Assembly (NCBI RefSeq): GCF_026151205.1
Contig: NC_087072.1
Coordinates: 3,801,375 to 3,865,374 of the forward strand
Source: Bolinopsis microptera
Taxonomy: Eukaryota; Ctenophora; Tentaculata; Lobata; Bolinopsidae
Length of the DNA stretch: 64,000 bases
Direction of reading: 5' to 3'
In this document: positions 50,208 to 62,119 of the stretch, in pieces
How the letters are laid out: every line of letters begins with the position of its first letter
How positions within the stretch are numbered: position 1 is the stretch's first letter
Notes under the pieces: model-generated
Told to the model about the DNA's origin: nothing
What the model saw: the letters and a program-made list of their open reading frames with translations, nothing else
Databases searched by the model: none
Program-made: the position numbers and the translations under genes

Positions 50208-51347
50208 ATGGAAACCGACTACATCCAAGTAGATAATGATTCCATCTCTCTACATGATGTGATACTTGTTTCTGCAAGTTCTGACAGTGAGGATACTTCA
50301 GGGGACCAATTTATTGAACTACCAGAAATTCAACAGAAAAATAAAATTGATGTACACAAAAAATTTGAATCTGAATTAGCCATAGACCAAACATGGGGTG
50401 AGTGGATGCAAGAAATACCTGGAAACACTTGGAATAAACTCCGCCAGTTTACTTCTTTGCAATGGAAATGGTCAAAGAATATAGTCTCTTATGCTAATTT
50501 GCCTGAGTGGCTGAAAGATAACAAATTCTTGCTCTCACATCACAGACTTCCCATATATAGCTTCACCGGCTGCATGTTCAGTGCTTTCAGGTGTCATTCA
50601 GAGACTGGCAATATCTGGACACATCTTATCGGAAGTTTGATGACTCTTGGTCTGGCAATTTACTGTTTCTCTGCACGATTGCACAAACTGCATTGGTCAG
50701 AGCAAATAGTGTATGCACTATTTTTCCTTTCTGGGATTTTATGCATGGGGTTCAGCTGCATGTTTCACACAGTTATTAATCATTCACCGAAAATGTTCAA
50801 GTTATTCAGCAGACTTGATTATTTGGGTATAGCTCTACTCATTGTAGGATCTAATCTTCCTTGGCTGTACTATGCTCAATTCTGTAGACCACTGGTTTAT
50901 GTAATCTACACTGCTGCATTTATTGCTGTTGGGATTGCAGGTACAATTGTTACCATATGGAGCGAGTTTGATAAACCCAAATACAGGACTCTGAGAGGAG
51001 GAGTATTTCTGACCATGGGACTGACTGCAGTTGTTCCTGGACTGCACTTCACTATCAAGCACGGGTGGAGTGAGGCCATGGAGCAAGCTTCTTTGGGCTG
51101 GATGATCTTGATGGGTTGCTTTTATGTATCAGGAACAACACTTTACATGCTTCAAGTCCCTGAAAGATTTTCCCCTGGAAAGTTTGATGTCTTCTTTCAG
51201 AGCCACCAGATTATGCATGTTTGCGTCTTTATTGCTGTCTTCATATGTTATCATGCGATATCCTTATTGGAATTTAGGCATACAGATGCCATTAAAAATG
51301 GCACCATATGTACTAACAATATTCTGAATATAACTAAATGGGCATAA
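50208..51347 (+). CDS. adiponectin receptor-like PAQR protein
   Basis: Single exon, 379 aa. Seven-transmembrane PAQR receptor with ceramidase-type zinc site, closest in motifs to ADIPOR1/2: LPEWLKDNKFLL, HSETGNIWTHLIG, FHTVINHS, LDYLGIALLIVGS, PWLYY, PGLHFTI, PERFSPGKFDVFFQSHQIMH. Zinc ligands are present: His187, His333 and His337, with Asp204 of the hydrolase site. The first 95 residues are an acidic cytosolic N-terminus rich in Ser/Asp. In animals these receptors promote fatty-acid oxidation and membrane fluidity by hydrolysing ceramide. The gene is intronless and follows decayed retroelement sequence, so a retrocopy origin is possible. ADIPOR1 versus ADIPOR2 cannot be assigned. Confidence 0.93.
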   Translation: METDYIQVDNDSISLHDVILVSASSDSEDTSGDQFIELPEIQQKNKIDVHKKFESELAIDQTWGEWMQEIPGNTWNKLRQFTSLQWKWSKNIVSYANLPEWLKDNKFLLSHHRLPIYSFTGCMFSAFRCHSETGNIWTHLIGSLMTLGLAIYCFSARLHKLHWSEQIVYALFFLSGILCMGFSCMFHTVINHSPKMFKLFSRLDYLGIALLIVGSNLPWLYYAQFCRPLVYVIYTAAFIAVGIAGTIVTIWSEFDKPKYRTLRGGVFLTMGLTAVVPGLHFTIKHGWSEAMEQASLGWMILMGCFYVSGTTLYMLQVPERFSPGKFDVFFQSHQIMHVCVFIAVFICYHAISLLEFRHTDAIKNGTICTNNILNITKWA

Positions 51348-52460
51348 CTACTACTAAGAGATAATTGGACTGCAACTGCTAATACAGATTGAGTAATGTC
51401 AAAAATGAGAATGGGAAGTGGCATGGTATAATTATTCTACTCAAATATGTATAATGTATATATTCTAATTCGCCACACATTTTAATCAAATAGCTCTAGA
51501 AAACTGTACGTTAAACTTAATGCTATTCAGCTTGTTTGCTTGTCTCCCATATTATAACTCCTCTCAGATTTACACAATTATTTTGCCTCAGATATTGAAT
51601 TTTCAGATATCAACCTTCCAAAGATTTTTAATAACCACTATTCATGTTCTCTATTAATTTATTGCATTCAATCCTGACCGTTGGCCTTTGATGATTCATG
51701 TTTTGTTTGTTGTTTTAGTTAATTTCACTTAAAATACTTTATAAAAAACTTGTTAATTATTAGATATGGATGATCTAAATTATGATTTCAAATATAATTT
51801 TCAAACAGCTGATTGTTGTAAGAACTCCATATTGGATTTCTCAACAACCAAATGTAACTGTTTGATTCGAAGATTGTAAATGTAAAGTTATACAAGATGT
51901 TGCAACCGTAATTTAGTTTTAAATGTATAACTTTGAGAGATATCTTGCACCTTATTTGGTCTATTTTGCAAATTAAAGTTGTAAAGAAGTAAGTAATATA
52001 TTTGAAGTTTTTATTAGATCTGCCATCGACATTATATGTATCATTGAATTTTAATATGTCCATATTTGACAACATGTGCTTATAAATGTGCAAAACTTGG
52101 TGAAATAAGGTGCCGGTATCACTCTAGCTTGTTTTAATAAAGCGATTTCATGTATTACATCATAAATGAAAGAAAATTGACTATATTTTGCGATTCTATA
52201 TCTATGTACATAAAATGTATTAATTCTTTAAATGATCCTGTTTATCCAATCATGCATTTTCTTGAATTTTCTTGACTATTAAAGTTTAGCACACTTGTCA
52301 AAACAAGCCATCATTCCGATCATACAACATTCTTGGTCACGTACATCTCATATATATCTAAATCACTTAAGATGAATTCAAGTTATGAACATGACAATAC
52401 ATGTTTTACTCAGTATATTAAAGATATAACCCCGAACCAAATGAAGTAGCCTGTTAAAGC
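51348..52460. other. intergenic, PAQR 3' region and elongase upstream
   Basis: AT-rich with no recognised gene. The minus-strand frame 51788-52093 has no family feature. Confidence 0.5.
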
Positions 52461-55400
52461 ATGACAATGATGGCCACACTGATGGAGGAAAAGTGGGAGA
52501 GGAACCCAAAAGAGCTAGCTTTAATGGCGGTGTTCTATATAGCCGCCTTTGTGGCTCTCAAATACGAAAGGAGGTTCGTTCAAAAATGATTTTAATTTAG
52601 TGAGGTAATATTCATGGTACGATAAGCGTAAGATTAAGAAAACTTGAGAACCGAGTGTAGATTTTGATGTTATACAGTTATACAGTACGGAGGGGGGGGG
52701 GGGGGGGGGGGGGGCCGGGGGGGCGGGGGGGGGGGGGGGGGGGGGGGGGTGCCAGTATACAACCATTAATACTTCATGGAAAGTTATTTGCCTTCAGGTT
52801 TGATTTTGTTTCATTACTCGCCCAATCCACTCACCACCCAATATGTTTTATCAATAACTTATCTATACTGCACACTTGCTACTGTCCTGCTTCGGACTGC
52901 TAAACTACATTGTTCATTTTTGGAACGGTTTCAGCTTTCACCCCTAATAATACACTCACTGATCTTTCATTTTCTTCTGTACATTGAACGTTTTAATTGT
53001 TCGCTCATTGTTCTCCTGTTGAAAGGCGTATGATGTATTTTCTTTTACATTCTACAATATGAGAAAAAGTTTTGCCAGACATAGTATAGCCATTATGGAA
53101 AATACTGATTGATTGTACGTAATTCTTCTATTGTCGTCACTTGAAAGTCACAAAATGTTAGTTCTCAGTATAATAATTATTTTCCTCCATCGATATGTCA
53201 TATGACAGTTCTCATTCTATGCCACTTATGCCATTTTCGCTTTAATTTGAGTATGTGGTTGGGAACTCTCCAGACGCATTATTTATACTAGCAGGAACCC
53301 GTCTAAAGTGGTGTCAAGACTCAAAAGACTAAAATAATTATTACCTATTTAATTCGCGTTTTTGACACCACTAATTGGGGGTCCACATTTTGGGCACTAA
53401 AATTATTATTCCTTGGCCAATTTTTTATTTTTTCATGCTTATTTGAAGGCCATTAGAGCATTTGAACCAGTCAAAAAAGTTTAAGTTGTATATCTTTTAC
53501 GGTTTTTGCGGAAAGTCGTGTTAAAGTTGATGTCGTGGTGTCAGTAAAATGGTACGGATATATATATATCGTCTCGCTTTACATATAGTAAGATACTAAG
53601 TAGTAGTATAGTAGTACTACTTTTTATTCAGTGCGTTGTAGAAAAACACTCATCGGCTCAGATGAGACTAGATTACTGTTACTCTAAAAGTTTAACAAGT
53701 AGCTATAATATAATAAATCTAGCCTGGAATATATGTACTGGTCAGGAAATAGGGGCCACAGTACGGTTTAACTGAAAGGGTTAGAGCTAGACATAGGATA
53801 AAACTGAAAGTACTGTTACCAGGATGCCCTGGTGCTCTTTTGTATTCTTCACACTTACGGTTGAATTACATTTCAGGGATAAACCGCCAGCCAAACTGAG
53901 GAGCGCCAAGCTTATCTATAATACCTTTATGAGCATATTCTCCTTTTACGTGTTCTACGGAGTGTGCCGGTATGTTATCGAGCTTTGTCTTTTTGGCACC
54001 GTGCCCATCTTAGAAATGATATCACTGTTTAATGTTTATGAAATGAAGAAGGCTTATGTGTTGCCGTTTGGCTGCTGATCAAGAATTTATAGTAGGTAAG
54101 TTGGTGGAACATAGTGTTGGCAAGGCTATAGAATGCGCTCTTTATTTTATGTTACCTTTCAGAGCGTTAGTTAACAACTACATCAACTCTAAAAGTGAAG
54201 TGAACCCCTTTAAGTGCGATGATAATTTGGAACTGTTCAATGGAATGGAGTGGTACTTCAAGATATTTTACTTCAGCAAGGTTTACCATTCTAGTCATTC
54301 ATATTATTATAATATATGATCATATATTATAATTTATATTTTTATAGTTTATCTATCTACTAATGGCACTGATATTTATTAATCGGATATTAACATTCTC
54401 AGTTTGTAGAGTACATAGACACCTTCTTCCTTGTGATGGCAGGAGTAGCGAACCCGGGTATGAAGATGACGCTCCATCTTTACCATCACACCATCACCCC
54501 CACCATCGTGTTCACTACTTGGTTCTATCCTTGTAATGGTGGCTGGTGTGGACCTCTTACTAACAGCCTCGTTCATGTCATCATGTATGTTATCTTTCAC
54601 TTTCACTATCTTATCTTTCACTTTAACTGTGTTATCTTTCACTTTCACTGTGCATGTTTTATGTTTCACTTTCACTTAACAAATCAAACTTTGAAGTGCA
54701 GAATGATCGTCTCTAGTAGTTTTTACTTTTGACTGTAATGTAAAATTTGTTGCAGGTACGCATACTATGGTATATCAGTGGTGTTCCCCAACATCAAGAA
54801 GTACGGCAACCTAGTAACTTACGTCCAGCTCACCCAGTTTGTGGGTGTAATACTCTATCACGTGGTAAGAATGCATTTTGGGAATGAAAAATTACACATT
54901 AAAAAAAAACCACCTTAGGTATTTCTATTTGCCAAAGAGCTTGAGTGTGCAGTTTGAAATAAATGTAACTATTTTCCAGTTCTCCATTTTCCCTAACTGC
55001 TGGGACTGTAATTGCGACAGAAGACAGCTCCTCTTCAACTTCTCCCAATATCTCATCTTCCTCTTCCTCTTCATCTTCTTCCTTACATCGTGAGTAAAAC
55101 CGTCTGGTTTTCAGTTTTAAGACAGGGTCAAATAGTTGGTTAAATAAGGGTGTATTCTCCAAGTTTGCAAAATCAACACCAACGGGCCAGAATTTACATG
55201 GTAAGAATTCCTCGTTTATTGAACTTTTGATTTCGCATATTTGTTGAATGTGCGCTCGTTGTTAATATTATACATCGTGGATTCTCATTGTTTCCCCACG
55301 AAACTTGACTCTGAGTATGTTTAGGACAAATTGTTACCAAAGCACTAAAAACCTGGAATTTATAGTACAATAAGTTGTAATTACTAATTTAAATTAATTT

Positions 55401-55843
55401 ATTTGATTTAACTGTGCTTAAGTGTACGACTCAATTAACGGGCCATTTGCATTGGAACGAGTAATTTAATTAATTATCAAATACTTGTTCTGCTCTTACA
55501 TTTAGGATACAAAGTAACATTTAAAGCGAGCCTGTTAAACTAATTATAAGTCTCCTCTAATTAGCAGTATAATAGTACTGTAGTAGTAATTAATTACTAC
55601 TAATTACTACTACAGTACTATTATATTACTAAATACTAAATAACAGCAATAAGTATGTGCTCGACACTCCTTCTTTTCGAAGGCAAAATCCCTAAATTTA
55701 AGGAGGTCCTCGACATTTCTTAATCAATATTAACTCAAAAGTTAGTAACTTCTAACCAAATTTACAGTAAAAACAGAAGCAAGAAGATGAACGAATCGAT
55801 TACCACCAAAAGTGGTGAAAAACGGGAAGTGAAACAAGAATAA
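52461..55843 (+). CDS. ELO-family very-long-chain fatty acid elongase
   Basis: Seven exons: 52461-52573, 53877-53969, 54163-54280, 54403-54584, 54756-54864, 54980-55089, 55768-55843 (801 nt, 266 aa), all GT-AG with matching phases. The ELO enzyme performs the condensing step, malonyl-CoA plus acyl-CoA, in the ER membrane. Seen: KFVEYIDTFFLV (family K..E..DT.F), the catalytic histidine box LHLYHH, NSLVHVIMYAYYG, QLTQFVG, several hydrophobic spans and a Lys-rich C-terminus (KNRSKKMNES...KREVKQE) suited to ER retention. The box and the P.GG.W.G..NS.VHV.MY.YYG pattern fit ELO proteins broadly; I cannot assign an ELOVL number. The N-terminus has several in-frame ATGs (52461, 52467, 52470, 52482). 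Intron 1 carries a 58-nt G-rich tract. Confidence 0.9.
52692..52749 (+). repeat. 58-nt poly-G tract in elongase intron 1
   Basis: All G except CC at 52715-52716 and C at 52724. It has strong quadruplex potential on the coding strand, and its length may be inaccurate because such runs are hard to sequence. Confidence 0.9.
54587..54680 (+). repeat. TTATCTTTCACTTTCAC minisatellite in elongase intron 4
   Basis: About four imperfect copies of an 18-24-bp unit with TTATCTTTCACTTTCACT words, directly after the exon 4 donor. Confidence 0.75.
55568..55625. repeat. 25-bp perfect inverted repeat in elongase intron 6
   Basis: Arms 55568-55592 and 55601-55625 (TATAATAGTACTGTAGTAGT... and its exact complement) with an 8-nt loop. 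Probable foldback or MITE remnant. Confidence 0.85.
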
Positions 55844-58742
55844 AGATTTTACATTTTTAGTGTATATTGGGAAGTATCTTTGTCAGATGAGCCTAAGAAA
55901 TGTAATTAGTGATGACTAATTAGGTGAAATAGTGATTAGTCGATTACTTGATTGATTAAAGTATATTAATTGTATATCGGGCTTCAAAGTTGATCTTGGT
56001 CCCAAGTGATATTTTGATAGTGTCTAGATGATAACTGGGCGTTTTATTCCCTTATCGATAAAATTGATGATTTTAAAGATAATATTCTGATGCGATCTTA
56101 ATTATTGCAAATCTATTGTAATTATTATATCTATTATGTGCTGATTAAAGCACTATGATCCCTCCTGATATTGAGTGTAATTCATTTAATTTAATTTGAT
56201 TCTTGTTAATTCCTATAAATTTATTGTTGTAAGCCTTTCCTTTTGTAAAACTTGTTAACTCATTTTTTGTATTCCCTTTTTCTATTGTTGCTGAATTATA
56301 GAGTAAGCTGTTGACATTTAATTTGTCACATCTTTTTGACATTTAGAAACCAGCTAGTTATTGATGTTGAATTATTGTTAAAGTAATTGTTAAAATGCTG
56401 ATATATATCCACTATCCAGATATATATCTATTTATGCTGACTTGAACTGGAAATAGAGAAATCTATGCTAAGTCTATCAATGTATGTCATAAGTGACATG
56501 TAATGTGGATATGTAATATGTAAAGGAAGACTGAAAGCAAATTTTGAACCATGATATTTAAATAATATTAACGAATAAATATTATGAGACGGATAATATG
56601 TAAGTAAGCTTTTTGAATTTTTCCGTAAATTACCTTTATGATCTACCGACTACCGTACGATCTCTATACAAATCAATTTTACAATCTACTAGATAAGGCA
56701 ATGTTTCCGCCTTAGATTTACTATTAGTAATGAAATGTGGTTCTATTACTTGTCCGGGTATATATATTAGTAAGTATACTTACTACTACATTAGCATGTA
56801 AGATTTAGGCTTAGAATTAGAGTTTAGATTAGGGTTTCAAATTTGGTATTAGGCTTTAAAATGGGCGGTTGGCTGTACACTGTACAGTCGAACCTCTATA
56901 TGACTTACTGACTTACTGTTAAGGCGGGTAGTGTTCCCGAGAATCTTTAAACAAGCTCAGGCACCGCGATATACAGTCCCTCTATATAGAAGTATATGGA
57001 GGGATGTAACCAATCCAATACCGTCTTTCTACCCTCCTTGCTCCGAACTCTTGTAATAGTGAGTTGAGTATTGTTGAAGTATATTATATACTCTTATATA
57101 TAAGAGTATTACGATTGCTATTAAGTGTTAGGCTGCCTACTCGGTGGGGGCGACCTGACCAGCTTGATGTTAAAATGTTACCGGATACTGAGGTGAAGGT
57201 ATCGCCATTCTGGGGAGTCAGGTCGGAAAATTATTAGCGTTCAGCAATCAGCGTGCATAAAAATTTACAGATTCGTAATAGTGTGGCAGGAGAGTCGTTA
57301 TGGTGTGGTAATAGTGTGGCTGAGTCGTAATGGTTTGGTAGGAGGTTTTGGGGGTGTCGTGAGCTTTTTATCGTACAGGTATCGGAATTGTAACCATGGT
57401 AACACCTGGTAACTATTGTAACACATGTGTGCGAATTATTTTTGTAACTTTGATTGTAACTTAAATTGCGTGATTCTGTAAATAGTGCGTATGCTTTAGA
57501 GTGAATTTATGACGGTAACTTTTTGTATTGTTTTTGTTTATTCAGGGATATTTTTATGTTTATGATATGTATGATACATCCGTGTTCCCATCAAGGTAAC
57601 CGTGGAACTAGATCTGTAGGGTTGATTTGCGAATGTTAGCAGCAAGTACTGTGTTAAATATAATGACGTTAATAGCATTGAAACTGTTGTAATTGGTATA
57701 TATCCAATAAGTACTATCACAATATGACCGCCTCGTGTTTCATTGCTTTCGCTAATAGACATTTAGTATGGATAGATTAATCAGTTGGTAATCTCACTAA
57801 TGACATTGAAGTACAGCCCTTCTCATATTACATTCAGATATTTTCACTCAATATTTTCTAATAAAAACTTGTATTATCCTCGGACTAAATCATTCCAGTT
57901 GACCAAGCTTGATTTGCTCTGGAATATTCGTCACTTCACCAGCTTACAGCAGTTTATTTTGCAAAATCCTTTGGCATGAGGCGATTGGTTTTATCAATAT
58001 GTATGTACTATTCAGTGTCATGTACCAAAATGAAAACGAACAAGTATCATCTAGACAAAGAATTAACCTTTTTTCTCTTCAGACCATTATCGGATGATAC
58101 TTGGGCCCAAAGTTCTGCACTTTTCATAATATCGATTACTTGTGAAATTCACACTTCCATCTTGCCCCGTAAATAGTTCAAAGTTCTAGAATATTCTAGT
58201 CCGCTAACTTGAACATCCGGTAATATACCAGACATAGCAAATTATCTTATTAAATAGTTACATCGATGAAAACTATACTAGTAGTTTTAGTCGTTCATTG
58301 TTTGAATATTTAATTTCTGGTTTCATCGGTTTTAGCCATAATATGGTCGTGATTTATGGCCAATGAATTCGATCAGTAATGTAATGTTCTGTTATAACTT
58401 ATACTGTAGCTTGAGTATGTACGTGGCCGGGGTTACGTCAGAACTTAAGGCACCACATACTGGACAGTATTGAATTTAGAAAATAAGCGGCTGTATTTCA
58501 TAAAAGCATGGCACGATATCCCGTTTTTGAAATTGAACACCAAGCCATATCTTCAAATGTAATTTTCCTGATTTGAAAATATAATTTCTTGAGAAGCATT
58601 CTTTGGTAATTTGTCCTGCTAAAATCCATTTCAAATTGAACCTACCTACCTATTGATTTATATAAATTCATATAAAAATCGATTTATTTTTTCATACCTT
58701 AACCATTTTTCGAATGAATTACTAACAACAACTCTATTTTAG
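55844..58742. other. intergenic, elongase to BTF3
   Basis: About 2.9 kb, AT-rich. It includes small palindromes (ATACTCTTATATATAAGAGTAT near 57090) and, near 56886, CAGTCGAACCTCTATATGAC, which resembles a pogo/Tigger-type transposon end. No conserved gene recognised. BTF3 probably has an untranslated first exon somewhere in the right part. Confidence 0.45.
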
Positions 58743-59194
58743 CTCAAGCAATCTCAATCATGGTTATAATCGATCAAGAAAAGCTGGCTAAGATGCAGCA
58801 GAGTGTGAGAATTGGTGGTAAGGGAACCGCACGCCGAAAGAAGAAAATCATCCACAAAACCGCAGGAACGGATGACAAAAAACTCCAAACAACCCTAAAG
58901 AAACTGCAATGCAACAACATCCCAGGAATTGAGGAAGTGAACATTATCAAGGACGACAGTACCGTAATCCACTTCACAAACCCCAAGGTGCAGGCCACAG
59001 TGGGAGCGAACACATTTGCTATTTCGGGTAATGCCGAACACAAGAGTATCACAGATTTGTTCCCTGGTATTTTGAACCAACTGGTGGGTATGTCCAGCTC
59101 TCTTCCTTCCAAATCTAAACCTCTTGTAGATGACGATGAGGTTCCCGCTCTTGTTGAAGATTTTGATGAAGCCAGCAAGACGGAGGCTGTTTAG
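58743..59194 (+). CDS. BTF3: BTF3 / NAC beta subunit
   Basis: The coding part is 58760-59194, 144 aa, on one exon; a CTATTTTAG acceptor just before 58743 suggests a spliced 5' UTR. NAC beta pairs with NAC alpha and binds ribosomes near the exit tunnel to guard nascent chains. Seen: the N-terminal ribosome-binding motif in context [26 protein letters not shown], the NAC domain ([39 protein letters not shown]) and the acidic tail [17 protein letters not shown], almost the human ending. Length is a little shorter than human BTF3b because the linker after the NAC domain is short. The start at 58760 ([11 protein letters not shown]) matches the family start. Confidence 0.97.
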
Positions 59195-61308
59195 TAAGCA
59201 CCTTTCTCGGAAGCACGGACTGCTCTATTTTTTTACTAGAAACCATTGGTTGTATGAATTGCTATTTATTACTTTTAAATTTCTGTGTCATTCCTTTTCA
59301 CCCCTCCAATGCCCCCTTAATTCGATTTTTAAACTGCAACGATTTATACTGTATGTACCGTCAATGCTGTCACATGTAAAACGTAAACATTTGTCCTAAT
59401 GAACAGCTTCATTTTGTATGAATATCTTTCGGTGTAATATGAGAATAAATCCCACTATTGTCAGTATACATGTTCGACTGATATTGTCTTGTGTGTATGT
59501 ACATCAAGAAACTGTGTTCACATAAAATCTGGAATTCGTGTAGCCAATTAGGTCGTATTTCAAGATGCCAAATAGCTTCCATTTTTTTAATGAATTATAA
59601 TGTAAGCAGCTCATGATAATTTAACATTAGTTTAAGTTTTAACATTAGTGTAATGGAATGTGCAAGCTTTTCCCTAATCAAAATCCTACTCAAAATTGTA
59701 AATCGTCAATCGTTCAGAAATTTACCCGCACAATGGATTCATGCTAAAGCTCGATTCAATAAAACATTATTGTGCAATGTATTCTCAAGTTAGTCTCCTG
59801 ACTTTTGACTATTGCGCGCCATCGTGTAGACTCGAATGTAACGGTCGCACACTCTAAAATGGAAGAGGCCTTCCTGGACGTCTTATGGGAACGCGCGGTA
59901 GCTAGTATTAAGGGTCCTTTTTATTGCGCACGTGAAATTATGTCCTAGCTCTGCATGTATGTGCTTTTTAATTTAATCAAGGCCAAAGGGCGGCAATTCG
60001 CTTTATTGCATAATGATAATGTTACACAAATTTATAGTAGCAATTGTATTTTCTTTGATTGATGTATTTGAGTTCCGGTTACATCACTGGCTTTTAGCTA
60101 AAGTATCATGGGATTGGGAGAAACATCTCCCCGCAGATCAGGAATTTTCTCGAACGAAATGGCCAGCACGTGAATTTGCCCTGTGCATTTAAGTAACATT
60201 TTTTATCGCGTGATATCACTGAAGTAACTTGGAAGCTGTGAGAATTTACATTAGGTAGGAGTAAAATCTGGCATAGCTCACAAAGAAGCCAATTGTTAAT
60301 CTCAAAATTGAATTTGGACTTAATTTAAAACTGTGCTAACCGTATTTTAATGATGAAGATTTGCGATTAACCGCGTTAACCTAGCTGCCAGAATTACCCA
60401 CTAAGTTGTTTAAGAGATTAAAACTGATGATATTTGACTATATTACTGTTCATGAAACCATAATCAAGCATGTTTATGAAATATGAATGTATAGTGGATC
60501 AAACGAATTTTTTTCTAATGGAAATAATTCTATCTGCTCTTTGGACGTGCATAGGAAATTGAGTGTATATTGTAGATTAAAAGCTCCAGTCATGAAACTT
60601 TTAAAGACTTAGAAGATATGGTGGAGAGAGAGAGAGAGGCTGGCGCCGTAGCTACAGTCTAGTAGTAGTATTGAAGAACCAGCATTCCGAATTTTTGTCT
60701 TTCCAAAAAGCAAAATTTCCTTTAAAAAATGAGTTTTATTGTTTGGGACTATCTTTGGGGATCCACATCTTCTGAAGACTTCCAAGAGTATAGATCTGTA
60801 TGACGACAGTCTTGCTGTCCTAAGGGGTCGTGCACCTATTACGTAATCATTTTTTTGGACACATTCACCCCTCCCCCCCTCTGTAATCAGTTTTACACAT
60901 AGCTATTGTGTAAAATGCATTATGATAAAGTTACTTAAAATAGGCCAACCCTCTAGAAAGAATTCCATCCTGAAGTAGAACAAAGAAGGAAATGCAAGCT
61001 CCATAGTCCATATTATCTATCCAAATCCAATGTAGCCAAAAATGATCCCCACTGCCCAGTTAAGTTAGGAGGCGTCCATAAGTAACGTCTGTGTATTTTT
61101 TTCAATATAACACTAACAGGCACTGATTCCGAACCAGGTAGATTTCAACTGCCAGGGGCCCTTTCAGAAAAATCTCGAAGATTGGCTGTCCGCTGCATTG
61201 TCAATGTAGACTTAGAGTGATTTAGCACGCTCGGAATCACCACATGACATATATAATAGGGTTAAAATGCTCCCCTGGCGAGATATCGGTAAAAAATTGT
61301 AGGTTTAT
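59195..61308. other. intergenic region after BTF3
   Basis: Starts with BTF3 3' UTR. A small CpG-containing patch near 59.81-59.90 kb precedes a 29-codon frame (59859-59948, MEEAFLDVLWERAVASIKG...), possibly a first exon of an unrecognised gene. A GA repeat lies near 60626. No other gene recognised. Confidence 0.4.
59859..59948 (+). CDS. short ORF, possible first exon, uncertain
   Basis: ATG-initiated 29-aa frame MEEAFLDVLWERAVASIKG followed by PFYCAREIMS and a stop, inside a short GC-richer patch. I recognise no family and found no clear downstream exon. It may be chance. Confidence 0.15.
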   Translation: MEEAFLDVLWERAVASIKGPFYCAREIMS

Positions 61309-61390
61309 AACTGATAACCTACAGAACGCGCGCCGAGTTGGACTCGTCGAGAACAAATATTTTACGAGTGTCGCCCGTTAAGTGAAAAAC
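61309..61390 (-). mobile_element. third, short retroelement fragment
   Basis: The plus-strand sequence CTACAGAACGCGCGCCGAGT, continuing to GGACTCGTCG, and the later ACGAGTGTCGCCCGTTAA match 49.22-49.31 kb. On the minus strand it reads ...HLTGDTRKIFVLDESNSARVL, the same words (LTGDTR, ARVL) as the broken frame upstream of the 49-kb relic. Confidence 0.6.
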
Positions 61391-61504
61391 TGTCTTGATC
61401 ACATGATGAGACCATATTAAAGGATGAAGGAATTTGGTCTCATTTCTCGATAGGGTTTCAGCATATGAGCTCCAGTTCACAGTTAGGGATCGGTTTAACT
61501 TTAA

Positions 61505-61552
61505 GGGTTGGGATTGCAGATTTTCCTGGCATGCCAATCTGCAAGTGCAATC
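61505..61552. repeat. imperfect inverted repeat
   Basis: TTGGGATTGCAGATT and AATCTGCAAGTGCAATCCCAA face each other with a short spacer. It is next to the retroelement fragment and probably belongs to a mobile element. Confidence 0.5.
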
Positions 61553-61818
61553 CCAATTCCCATAATATAATGCACGGCGCTCTTTTCGAGCTTCTAGTTA
61601 AACTTAATTTTACGTGAGACTGAGAGGAGCGAGCAATAGTGAATAGACTAGCAAGGTAAGGATCAGATTATAGAGTGCTAGGCCTAGGGTTTCGTACACT
61701 TACAGTCATTCAGGGCCACCTAATGAACATATCAAAAAGTCACGTGACGGTCGAGGTAGAGTGATTCAGATTAATCATCATCCCCACATGACTTGTCACA
61801 CGTTGTAGAACTAGACCT

Positions 61819-61870
61819 GCCGCGCACGAGTGCGCGGCTGTATCGTGGCGTCCGCGGTCCGCCACGATAC
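61819..61870 (+). repeat. twin hairpins, third occurrence
   Basis: GCCGCGCA-CGAG-TGCGCGGC (61819-61838) then GTATCGTGGCG / CGCCACGATAC with a 9-nt loop (61840-61870), followed by GTGAAACGACAATGGGGGTC. Same order as the minus strand at 48.47-48.38 kb, so this copy is in the opposite orientation. Confidence 0.85.
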
Positions 61871-62119
61871 TAGCAAATAGTGAAACGACAATGGGGGTCA
61901 CGACGTGATAGTGATAATACACAAATCAAAACAAAATTCTAGAAAACTGACACTCTTGTGTTGAACTTGAAAGACGAATATGATTTAGAAGCTTATCAAA
62001 AAATCAAAATCTTAGCGAACCAAGGTCCAAGAATCCATAATATGAATCCAAACAAAACTCTGTCTTAACACATTTCAAACAACAATTTTGTCCACACTGT
62101 AACACACGTCGCCTCCTTT

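Noticed and set aside
54379-54675. Minus-strand frame with KVKD repeats
   Set aside because: Antisense of elongase exon 4 plus an intronic repeat.
56886-57020. Possible pogo/Tigger transposon end
   Set aside because: Only one terminus-like string (CAGTCGAACCTCTATATGAC) and no transposase or matching end; too weak to list as a feature.
58774-59178. 134-aa minus-strand frame opposite BTF3
   Set aside because: Antisense shadow of a clearly conserved BTF3 exon.
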